From: an uncultured Clostridia bacterium
GTDB taxonomy: Bacteria; Bacillota; Clostridia; UMGS1810
Assembly: GCA_937959315.1 (NCBI GenBank)
Contig: CALGRC010000040.1
Location: 1 to 5,789, forward strand
Direction: 5' to 3'
Length of the DNA: 5,789 nucleotides
The translations under genes and the position numbers were made by a program. Shown piece after piece: positions 1 to 5,476 of this stretch. Within the stretch, counting starts at the first letter, position 1. Every line of letters begins with the position of its first letter. The notes below the pieces were generated by a model that was given only the letters and a program-made list of their open reading frames with translations, ran no database searches and had not been told where the DNA came from.

Positions 1-230
1 ACTAATACAGTTTGGCTTTTACCAGTTCCGTTAGGCTGTACTACAGCGCCACGGATTTGTTGATCGGATTGTCTTGGGTCAACGCCAAGTCTAAATGCAA
101 CTTCCACTGTTTCATCAAATTTCGCAGTAGCAGTTTTTTTCGCCAATGCAAGGGCATCACTTACTTCATATAAAGTAGTATTTTCAACCATTTTGCTGGC
201 TTCCACATATTTTTTACCATGTTTTGGCAT
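1..230 (-). CDS. rplA: 50S ribosomal protein L1, N-terminal part (cut by window edge)
   Basis: This is the first 76 codons of ribosomal protein L1, which forms the mobile L1 stalk of the 50S subunit, helps move deacylated tRNA out of the E site, and represses translation of its own mRNA. The translation begins MPKHGKKYVEASK and contains the family signature FDETVEVAFRLGVDPRQSD (about residues 38-56) and GAVVQPNGTGK (61-71); most L1 proteins have leucine where Q65 stands. The ATG at 228-230 is preceded by a strong GAGGAGG at 239-245. It follows rplK by 69 bases, the usual order, and that gap carries an L1-type hairpin. The rest of the gene, and probably rplJ and rplL, lie beyond the left edge. 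Identification is firm. Confidence 0.96.
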   Translation of the reverse strand, partial: MPKHGKKYVEASKMVENTTLYEVSDALALAKKTATAKFDETVEVAFRLGVDPRQSDQQIRGAVVQPNGTGKSQTVL

Positions 231-246
231 GTGTTCTTCCTCCTCA

Positions 247-272
247 GTGGTTCTACGGAAATTTCCTCCCAC
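247..272 (-). promoter_or_regulatory. L1-binding-type mRNA hairpin in front of rplA
   Basis: Read on the minus strand, GTGGGAGG (265-272) is followed by a short self-complementary GGAAATTTCC (257-266) and then GAACCAC, with GTGG pairing with CCAC (247-250). GTGGGAGG and ACCAC are also the two flanks of the L1-binding region of 23S rRNA as I remember it from E. coli. The hairpin ends one base before the rplA Shine-Dalgarno (239-245), so bound L1 could block ribosome entry. The sequence and pairing are seen directly; L1 binding is inferred from known L1 autoregulation. Confidence 0.6.
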
Positions 273-299
273 ATATTAAACAAAAACAATAGAAAGCTA

Positions 300-728
300 T
301 TAGCCTTCTACAATTTCAATACCCATACTTCTAGCTGTACCTTCAATCATAGTGATTGCAGCTTCCAAGCTTGCAGCATTTAAATCCTGCATTTTTTCTT
401 CAGCAATTGCTTTCACTTTAGAAGCAGGCACTTTTGCAACCTTTTTACGGTTTGGTTCGCCTGAAGCTCTTTCAATACCAGCAGCTTTTTTCAACAATAC
501 TGCAGCTGGTGGAGTTTTTGTAATAAAACTGAAAGAACGGTCAGCATAAACAGTGATTTCAACAGGAATAATCAAACCTGCCTGATTTTTTGTTCTTTCA
601 TTGAATTCTTTACAGAACCCCATGATATTAACACCATGCTGACCCAGAGCCGGACCTACCGGCGGTGCTGGTGTGGCTTTTCCAGCTTCAATTTGCAGCT
701 TGATAAACCCCATTACCTTTTGTGCCAT
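300..728 (-). CDS. rplK: 50S ribosomal protein L11
   Basis: A complete 142-residue L11, the usual length. L11 binds the GTPase-associated region of 23S rRNA at the base of the L7/L12 stalk, takes part in elongation-factor turnover, and is part of the thiostrepton target site. The N-terminal domain has the proline-rich segment APPVGPALGQHGVNI (21-35), with P22 and P26 at positions tied to thiopeptide resistance when mutated; both are unmutated here. The C-terminal RNA-binding domain shows TKTPPAAVLLKKAAG (70-84) and TARSMGIEI (131-139). The ATG at 726-728 has an excellent GAGGAGGT at 738-745, nine bases away. It lies 105 bases after nusG, a gap that holds a second L1-type hairpin, and 69 bases before rplA. 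Confidence 0.98.
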   Translation of the reverse strand: MAQKVMGFIKLQIEAGKATPAPPVGPALGQHGVNIMGFCKEFNERTKNQAGLIIPVEITVYADRSFSFITKTPPAAVLLKKAAGIERASGEPNRKKVAKVPASKVKAIAEEKMQDLNAASLEAAITMIEGTARSMGIEIVEG

Positions 729-750
729 TTGTATTACACCTCCTCAAAAT

Positions 751-790
751 GTGGTAGCTCAGCGGAATACGAAAAACCGTATCCTCCCAC
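751..790 (-). promoter_or_regulatory. L1-binding-type mRNA leader in front of rplK
   Basis: On the minus strand an outer GTGG (787-790) pairs with CCAC (751-754). Inside it, GGATACG (778-784) pairs with CGTATTC (765-771, one G-U pair) around a six-base loop. The flanks GTGGGAGG and CTACCAC match the L1-binding region of 23S rRNA (GTGGGAGG ... ATACCAC in E. coli, from memory). The element sits just upstream of the rplK Shine-Dalgarno (738-745). In E. coli, L1 represses rplK-rplA by binding an rRNA-like leader at this place, so the same control is likely. Structure is seen; function is inferred. Confidence 0.72.
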
Positions 791-833
791 TCTATAACAA
801 CGAGACATAGCGCCCCGCCATTATCACACAACA

Positions 834-1352
834 TTATATGGACTCTACATAGTGCATATCCAGTTCCAGCGATGTCTTTCTTCCAAACATCAACAGCCCC
901 ACTTTAACCTTCTTAGCCGATTTGTTGAGTTCCTCTACAATACCAATCTGGTTTTCAAAAGGTCCGTCTACTATCCGGACGTTGTCGCCCACTGCATATT
1001 CCACATTCACTTCCCGCACCTCTACGCCAAGGGATTCTACCTCTTCCTCGGTAAGCGGCACAGGCTTGGAACCCGGCCCAACAAAACCAGTTACACCAGT
1101 GGTGTTGCGAATGACATACCAAGTATCATCTGTCATAACCATTTTAATTAAAACATAGCCGGGGAAAATCTTTCTGGTAACGGCCTTGCGTTCTTCACCT
1201 TTCATCTCAATAACATCTTCTGTCGGTACCCGGATATCCAGAATCAAATCTTCCAGATGCCGGTTTTCGATAATCTTTTCAAGATTGGTTTTCACTTTGT
1301 TTTCATAACCAGAATAGGTATGCACAACATACCATTTCGCATGATTCGCCAT
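834..1352 (-). CDS. nusG: Transcription elongation/termination factor NusG
   Basis: A complete 172-residue NusG. The protein binds the RNA polymerase clamp near the upstream DNA, modulates pausing and Rho-dependent termination, and can link RNA polymerase to the ribosome through S10. The N-terminal NGN domain carries KWYVVHTYSGYENKV (6-20), KIFPGYVLI (61-69) and GVTGFVG (86-92). The C-terminal KOW domain has VGDNVRIVDGPFENQIG (121-137) and FGRKTSLELD (156-165). It lies 36 bases after secE, its normal partner. The start is set by the conserved N-terminus; no alternative in-frame start lies near the good Shine-Dalgarno (AAGGAGG at 1377-1383), which is unusually far, 24 bases, from the ATG. Confidence 0.98.
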   Translation of the reverse strand: MANHAKWYVVHTYSGYENKVKTNLEKIIENRHLEDLILDIRVPTEDVIEMKGEERKAVTRKIFPGYVLIKMVMTDDTWYVIRNTTGVTGFVGPGSKPVPLTEEEVESLGVEVREVNVEYAVGDNVRIVDGPFENQIGIVEELNKSAKKVKVGLLMFGRKTSLELDMHYVESI

Positions 1353-1359
1353 ATCTCTA

Positions 1360-1383
1360 AAGCTTTCGCTTCCCGGCCTCCTT
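1360..1383 (-). promoter_or_regulatory. Remote nusG Shine-Dalgarno with intervening GNRA-loop hairpin
   Basis: The only strong Shine-Dalgarno before nusG, AAGGAGG at 1377-1383, begins five bases after the secE stop codon and is 24 bases from the nusG ATG. Between them AAGC-GAAA-GCTT (1360-1371) can form a four-pair stem, extendable by a G-U pair, with a GAAA tetraloop. If it folds, the effective spacing drops to roughly 10-12 bases. Nearer the ATG there is only a weak AGAG. The sequence is plain; the idea that folding sets the spacing is inference. Confidence 0.45.
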
Positions 1384-1388
1384 TAATC

Positions 1389-1613
1389 TTATTTTATAAA
1401 TTGGAACATCCCATACTGGAAGATCAAATCAAGCACCCAGATAAAAATGCCGGCGATTAACACCATCGCAAACACAATCAAGGTATTGTTGATAACCTGT
1501 TTTCTAGTAGGCCAAACCACTTTTTTCATTTCAGCTTTTACTTCACGGAAAAACCGCCCCGTGGAAGCAAACGGATTTTTCCTTTTCTTTTTCTCTACAG
1601 CAGCGTCTGCCAT
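1389..1613 (-). CDS. secE: Preprotein translocase subunit SecE
   Basis: A complete 74-residue SecE of the short, single-span type common in Gram-positive lineages. SecE clamps SecY in the cytoplasmic membrane and is needed for a stable SecYEG protein-export channel. A basic N-terminal tail (KKKRK, 8-12) leads to the conserved amphipathic helix FFREVKAEMKKVVWPTRKQ (21-39), whose VVWPTRK is the family hallmark, then one membrane helix at about 44-66. The ATG at 1611-1613 follows an AAAGGTGG site (1621-1628) at seven bases. It lies between rpmG (45-base gap) and nusG (36-base gap), the classical arrangement. Confidence 0.97.
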   Translation of the reverse strand: MADAAVEKKKRKNPFASTGRFFREVKAEMKKVVWPTRKQVINNTLIVFAMVLIAGIFIWVLDLIFQYGMFQFIK

Positions 1614-1658
1614 TTTGTTACCACCTTTCCCAGCGGGTGCTTTTCTGCTCCCTCAACG

Positions 1659-1808
1659 TTATTTCGTTTCTTTGTGAAGCGTATGCTCGCGGCAGAACCG
1701 GCAGTATTTATTCATTTCCAGTCTGTCGGGATCATTCTTCTTATTCTTCATGGTGTTGTAGTTGCGCTGTTTGCACTTGCTGCAAGCCAGCGTAATCCTT
1801 GTTCTCAT
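1659..1808 (-). CDS. rpmG: 50S ribosomal protein L33 (zinc-binding form)
   Basis: A 49-residue ribosomal protein L33, a small component of the 50S subunit near the E site. Two CxxC pairs, C9/C12 and C36/C39, make it the zinc-ribbon (C+) form rather than the cysteine-free paralogue that many bacteria use under zinc limitation. The family segment KNKKNDPDRLEMNKYCRFC (21-39) is clear, and the protein ends with HKETK. The ATG at 1806-1808 is preceded by GGAGGTGT (1815-1822) at a normal distance; the reading frame stays open further upstream, but L33 does not have such an extension. It is the first gene of the operon, about 80 bases from the predicted transcription start. Confidence 0.96.
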   Translation of the reverse strand: MRTRITLACSKCKQRNYNTMKNKKNDPDRLEMNKYCRFCREHTLHKETK

Positions 1809-1893
1809 GGTCGCACACCTCCATTCCATCCTAGCTATGCACCTTGCTACTATTTTTTGCACAAAAAAAAAGACCTTATACATCAGCATAAAA

Positions 1894-1922
1894 ACTATAC
1901 CACATGCCATACTAAATGTCAA
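1894..1922 (-). promoter_or_regulatory. Sigma-A-type promoter of the rpmG-secE-nusG-rplK-rplA operon
   Basis: On the minus strand a perfect -35 TTGACA (1917-1922) is separated by exactly 17 bases from the -10 TATAGT (1894-1899). The DNA just upstream of the -35 (about 1929-1951) is very A/T-rich and could act as an UP element, as expected for a strong ribosomal promoter. Transcription would start near 1887-1889, leaving an untranslated leader of about 80 bases that contains a run of nine T (1863-1871). Confidence 0.88.
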
Positions 1923-1973
1923 GAGGCAGTATTTAAATTTTATCATAAATTCACGAAAGAGGAGATGTTTTCC

Positions 1974-2156
1974 ATGTACCCACCCCCTTCCCGGCTGCAT
2001 GCCCGGGTAGTCAACCGGCAAAAAGCCTCAAAACAGCCATGTAAACCAGATTTTTGCGCGGCCGGCGCCCTGATGGCATCCGCAATTGCAGTCGCCGTCG
2101 CCATTGCTGCCGGAGCTATGGCATCCAAACGGCGCAGACGTTCTTTTTTCTGTTAA
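1974..2156 (+). CDS. Unknown 60-residue single-span membrane protein
   Basis: I do not recognise this small protein. The ATG at 1974 has a well-spaced AGAGGAG (1958-1964, nine bases), the main evidence that it is translated. The N-terminal third is basic and proline-containing (MYPPPSRLHARVVNRQKASK), followed by PCKPDFC (22-28), an alanine-rich hydrophobic stretch at 29-50 that suggests one membrane helix, and a basic tail KRRRRSFFC. The three cysteines are C23, C28 and C60, the last being the C-terminal residue. No lipobox or export signal is evident. It is transcribed away from the rpmG operon and toward lacZ, and its stop codon lies in a strong terminator-like hairpin. I see no convincing promoter in front of it. 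It may be a real small protein or a chance ORF in a transcribed RNA; its frame is open far upstream, but no other start has a comparable site. Confidence 0.5.
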   Translation: MYPPPSRLHARVVNRQKASKQPCKPDFCAAGALMASAIAVAVAIAAGAMASKRRRRSFFC

Positions 2157-2190
2157 ACAACCAGGGCGCCCGCAGGCGCCCTGGTTGTTT
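2155..2190. terminator. Shared bidirectional terminator hairpin between the small ORF and lacZ
   Basis: A perfect inverted repeat: AAACAACCAGGGCGCC (2155-2170) and its complement (2175-2190) form a 16-bp GC-rich stem with a four-base loop. It overlaps the stop codon of the plus-strand small ORF and begins two bases after the lacZ stop codon (2193-2195), so it can serve both convergent transcripts. The T-rich tail is weak in both directions (TTGTTTCC on plus, TTGTTTAAC on minus), so termination may be incomplete or the hairpin may mainly protect the 3' end. Confidence 0.82.
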
Positions 2191-2192
2191 CC

Positions 2193-5165
2193 TTATAAAA
2201 GCTGCATCACAAACTGATAGGACATCTGTTTTTCCGACAGACGGTATTTTTCCAACAACTGCGGGCCGCAGCTTCCTGAACCAATGCCGCTGACCCGGTA
2301 ATCAATCCGCAACACCGTTTCCTCCCGCGGCTGCAATTCCCAATCATGCCGTGCGCAATCCAAATCCTGCGCCGTATAATGCAGCGCGCTCATTTCCAAA
2401 TTATCGCCAGTCACCTGCACAGCGGTATCGGCGCCGCCCGACAGACGCACCAGCCGCACCCTTGTGTGGTTGCCATGTTCCTGCGGCATAATATAAGATA
2501 CATATTGCCCTGAAACAGTGGACACAAAATATCCCATCCGCGTATGCGCTTGCATATCCTGATAATTTTCATCAGGCCCCATACCAAAATAGGCAAGCTG
2601 TTCCATACCTTTTACAAACGTATACTCCATGCCAAACCGCGGCAAATAAGGGGCACTGTCCAGCACTTTGGCCTGGATATCATGCGCAATCTTCCCATCG
2701 GGCGTGACAGTATATGCCGTATGCACTGCCACCAGCGGCGCTTTCGCATTGGTCACAATCGCTGTATCTGTCTCTATCACCACTCTGCTTTCCGATTGTT
2801 CTGCCAGCCGGATACCATAACATTTATTATAACCCAAATTCATGCCCGCATTGCTGCGGTAATTTTCATAATAACTGCCCCACTGCAGTTTTATATACCG
2901 GTCGTTATCCGTCGGCGCACGCCAAACCGACACTTTCGCACGGGAAGCAAGCAACTCTTCCCCACCCTTTTGCAAGCTGTCCATATAGCCGTACAGTTTG
3001 TGGAAAGCACAGGAAAACCCTTTGCCGCTGACAGTGATATGCTCCCGCGTCTCGGCAACCGACAGTTGCCCGCCGGCTGCCGTCGTATCCTGCCTGCGCG
3101 GCACCGGCAACTCTGCCTGGCAAAAAGCAACTTCATACCCGGCATCTGCATACCAGGTATCTTCTTTTAATTGAAAAGACATAGTCAGATATACCCCATA
3201 CCGGCAGGATGCCGGTGTAGCAAACGGCATCTGTACCACTTCACACCAGCCGGGGGCAGCCGTCAGATCAGCCTGCCCTACTACCGTCTCCTGCTCGTCG
3301 CATACCAACGTCACCACCATACGGTATCCACGCAAATCAATAAAGTTGTGCCGGTTTTCCACTTCAATCTTCCCATCGCCTAAATACCGCGCACGAATAT
3401 ATTGATACACCGCTTTGGCATTTTTGCTGCCCGCCTTAAAACTGCGGTCAGGAAATACCAGGCCGTCTACACAGAAGTTGCCGTCGTGCGGCGTTTCACC
3501 AAAATCACCGCCATACAAATACCTGCCGTCTTGTTTGATACTGTGGTCGGCCCATTCCCAAATACATCCGCCGATGAGTTTTGGATATTTTTCAAACAAT
3601 TCCCAATAATCCCGCATATCGCCAGGGCCATTTCCCATGGCATGGCAATATTCGCACAAAAAGACCGGCCGCATATCGTTGTTGTTGGCCTGCTTTTCCA
3701 AATCTGCCAGCTTCGGATACATATAGCTGACTACATCGACCGTATCCGGATTGCCAGCCACATTGGCGCCTTCATAATGGAGCAGCCGCGACCTGTCCCG
3801 GCTGCGGATCCATTCGGACATCAAAATATGGTTCTCCCCATATCCGCTCTCGTTACCCATGGACCACATAAATACGCACGCGCGGTTTTTATCCCGCTCT
3901 ACCATCCGGCGCGCCCGATCCAAATAAGCCTCCCGGAACATCGGGTTCTGGCAGGGCCAGCGGCTGTCAAACGGCTGGTACTGATCATCTTCTCCGCTAA
4001 AGCAGGTGGTATACCCATGATTCTCTATATCCGTTTCATCCACCACGTAAAACCCATATTTATCACACAATTGATAAAACTCCGGCGTATTGGGATAATG
4101 CGACGTGCGGATGGTATTGATATTGAGCCGCCGCATATTTTTCAATTCCTCTTCCAAAAGCGGAAGCGGTGTTACATATCCGTAATCTGGGTGCATATCA
4201 TGCCGGTTGACGCCTTTGAGTTTTACACTGACGCCATTGATCAGCAATTCCCCTCTTGTTGACACTTCAACTTTGCGAATGCCAAATTTTTCGCAAACCC
4301 ATTCCCCATTGCAAAAAAGAAGCAGTGTATATAATTGTGGCGTCTCTGCTGTCCACAGCATGGCATCTGCCACATCAAACCCATCTGGCCCGCCCGCAAC
4401 CCGTTTGCCGTCCGGCGCATACAGTTCTGCCAACACCTCTGCCTTTCCGTCCAAAAACGTAAAATCAACCGTAATTTGCGCATTGCGGTAAGCGGCATCC
4501 AAATCGGTATGAATAAAATAATCCCACAAATGCGTTTTCGGCCGGGATAAAATATAAACATCCCGGAAAATACCGCTTAGCCGGTAAAAATCCTGATCTT
4601 CCAAATAAGTGCCCGCGCACCATTTTGCCACCAACACTGTCAAGCGGTTTTTTCCTGTTTTTATGTATGCAGTAATATCAAACTCACTGGGAAGGTGGCT
4701 TCCCTGGCTGTATCCAATTTCCTGCCCATTGATATAGACCAAAAGGCATGGTGCAACCCCTTCAAACCGCAAATACATCTGCCGGCCGTCCCAATCAGCA
4801 GGAATTTCAAAATCACGCGCATACACGCCCGCCGGGTTATCGTCCGGCACAAATGGAGCATCTACCGGAATAGGGTATTCCACATTGGTATACTGCGGCA
4901 CGTCATATCCATGAAGCTGCCAGTTAGAAGGCACCGGGATCGTATCGTGAAACTGATAATCCGGCGCAAACACTGTTTCTTCCACATCAAAAACGCGGCT
5001 ATAGTATGCAAAACCCCACATTCCATTGAGCGAAAGCACCATATCGCTTTCCCCGCCATCCAATGCCGCCGTTTTACAGCTATATGGCAAATAATAGGCC
5101 CGTTCCGCTTCCCTCCCAATCTGCAAAACAGACGCATCCTGCAACAACGCCATGATATCTCTCAT
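2193..5165 (-). CDS. lacZ: Beta-galactosidase, glycoside hydrolase family 2 (LacZ type)
   Basis: A complete 990-residue family 2 beta-galactosidase, close to the length of E. coli LacZ (1024). It should hydrolyse terminal beta-D-galactosides such as lactose in the cytoplasm; no signal peptide is present. In order: a jelly-roll sugar-binding domain (SLNGMWGF 45-52, VPSNWQLHGYDVPQYTN 78-94, LEDQDFYRLSGIFRDVY 188-204), an Ig-like domain, the TIM barrel (KGVNRHDMHP 317-326, RTSHYPNTPEF 353-363), a further Ig-like domain and the C-terminal LacZ domain (about 710-990). The acid/base is E439 in WSMGNESG, the nucleophile E505 in LCEYCHAMGN. The Mg ligands are E381, H383 and E439; H356, Y483 and W536 match other active-site residues of E. 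coli LacZ. The E. coli W999 region reads GSGSCGP here. ATG at 5163-5165 is preferred over M5 because GGGGGTG (5171-5177) precedes it. It has its own promoter. The natural substrate is not proven by sequence. Confidence 0.95.
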   Translation of the reverse strand: MRDIMALLQDASVLQIGREAERAYYLPYSCKTAALDGGESDMVLSLNGMWGFAYYSRVFDVEETVFAPDYQFHDTIPVPSNWQLHGYDVPQYTNVEYPIPVDAPFVPDDNPAGVYARDFEIPADWDGRQMYLRFEGVAPCLLVYINGQEIGYSQGSHLPSEFDITAYIKTGKNRLTVLVAKWCAGTYLEDQDFYRLSGIFRDVYILSRPKTHLWDYFIHTDLDAAYRNAQITVDFTFLDGKAEVLAELYAPDGKRVAGGPDGFDVADAMLWTAETPQLYTLLLFCNGEWVCEKFGIRKVEVSTRGELLINGVSVKLKGVNRHDMHPDYGYVTPLPLLEEELKNMRRLNINTIRTSHYPNTPEFYQLCDKYGFYVVDETDIENHGYTTCFSGEDDQYQPFDSRWPCQNPMFREAYLDRARRMVERDKNRACVFMWSMGNESGYGENHILMSEWIRSRDRSRLLHYEGANVAGNPDTVDVVSYMYPKLADLEKQANNNDMRPVFLCEYCHAMGNGPGDMRDYWELFEKYPKLIGGCIWEWADHSIKQDGRYLYGGDFGETPHDGNFCVDGLVFPDRSFKAGSKNAKAVYQYIRARYLGDGKIEVENRHNFIDLRGYRMVVTLVCDEQETVVGQADLTAAPGWCEVVQMPFATPASCRYGVYLTMSFQLKEDTWYADAGYEVAFCQAELPVPRRQDTTAAGGQLSVAETREHITVSGKGFSCAFHKLYGYMDSLQKGGEELLASRAKVSVWRAPTDNDRYIKLQWGSYYENYRSNAGMNLGYNKCYGIRLAEQSESRVVIETDTAIVTNAKAPLVAVHTAYTVTPDGKIAHDIQAKVLDSAPYLPRFGMEYTFVKGMEQLAYFGMGPDENYQDMQAHTRMGYFVSTVSGQYVSYIMPQEHGNHTRVRLVRLSGGADTAVQVTGDNLEMSALHYTAQDLDCARHDWELQPREETVLRIDYRVSGIGSGSCGPQLLEKYRLSEKQMSYQFVMQLL

Positions 5166-5177
5166 ATCTGCACCCCC

Positions 5178-5197
5178 ATAGCGGGCATCCCCGCTAT
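5178..5197. promoter_or_regulatory. Perfect 8-4-8 palindrome over the lacZ start of transcription (possible operator)
   Basis: ATAGCGGG (5178-5185) and CCCGCTAT (5190-5197) are perfect inverted repeats around a four-base centre. The palindrome overlaps the last two bases of the lacZ -10 box and runs past the predicted +1 (about 5189), ending right beside the Shine-Dalgarno. That is the classic place for a repressor operator. Alternatively, if transcription starts further upstream, it could form an RNA hairpin in the 5' leader. The repeat is seen; its role is inferred and the cognate regulator is not in the window. Confidence 0.55.
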
Positions 5198-5225
5198 TAT
5201 AATTTTAATATGTGCAGTATATCAA
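5196..5225 (-). promoter_or_regulatory. Sigma-A-type promoter of lacZ
   Basis: On the minus strand TTGATA (5220-5225, five of six consensus bases) is followed after 18 bases by a perfect TATAAT (5196-5201), with an A/T-rich spacer near the -10. The expected start near 5189 gives a short leader of about 24 bases to the lacZ ATG. The overlap with the palindrome at 5178-5197 suggests that the promoter is negatively controlled. Confidence 0.8.
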
Positions 5226-5476
5226 ACCCCTTAGGAAAATGCAAGGGATTTTTCAAAACTGTTTCCGAAATATGAGCAACCATCCGTATTATGATGTTAT
5301 GCTTCAACTTTTCTGTTCCGTCTACCTTCGCATCATCCACGCAACACGCCGTGGCAATCCGCACCCTGCAAGGTTTTCCGGCTGGCGAAACATCTGCGAA
5401 TTGCCGGTGAATCAAAAGACATTAAAATATACAAAATGCATTATCATGGCTGATTTATCCGTACCATTTTCACCGA
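5226..5476. other. Stretch without a convincing gene between lacZ promoter and hsdS remnant
   Basis: No RNA gene, clear promoter or terminator is visible here. On the minus strand a frame beginning with TTG at 5413-5415 runs 72 codons to 5197 (containing SPAGKPCRVRIATACC and KNPLHFPKGFDIL), but it lacks a clear ribosome binding site and runs through the lacZ -35 and -10 boxes, so I do not call it a gene. On the plus strand an ORF at 5212-5652 covers the same DNA in another frame and has no support. The stretch could be a decayed gene or a copy of a dispersed repeat. Confidence 0.4.

Noticed and set aside
751..790. Plus-strand GGTAGCTCAGCGG, which resembles the D-arm of a tRNA
   Set aside because: No acceptor stem, anticodon arm or GGTTCGA T-arm follows at the right distances. 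The sequence is explained as the complement of the L1 leader.
1659..2021. N-terminally extended L33 reading frame
   Set aside because: The extra codons cover the promoter and leader. L33 starts at 1808, with a good Shine-Dalgarno and the usual length.
1943..2128. Minus-strand 61-codon ORF opposite the small membrane protein
   Set aside because: No ribosome binding site and mainly alanine-rich shadow coding. The plus strand has better signals.
1674..2156. Longer version of the small plus-strand ORF (160 codons)
   Set aside because: The first 100 codons run antisense through rpmG and its promoter with no supported start. The ATG at 1974 has the only good ribosome binding site.
3402..4262. Long plus-strand ORF (286 codons) antisense to lacZ
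   Set aside because: It lies wholly opposite the lacZ catalytic region, has no ribosome binding site or recognisable domain, and is a shadow of GC-biased codons. The same holds for 2544-3170 and 4695-5234.
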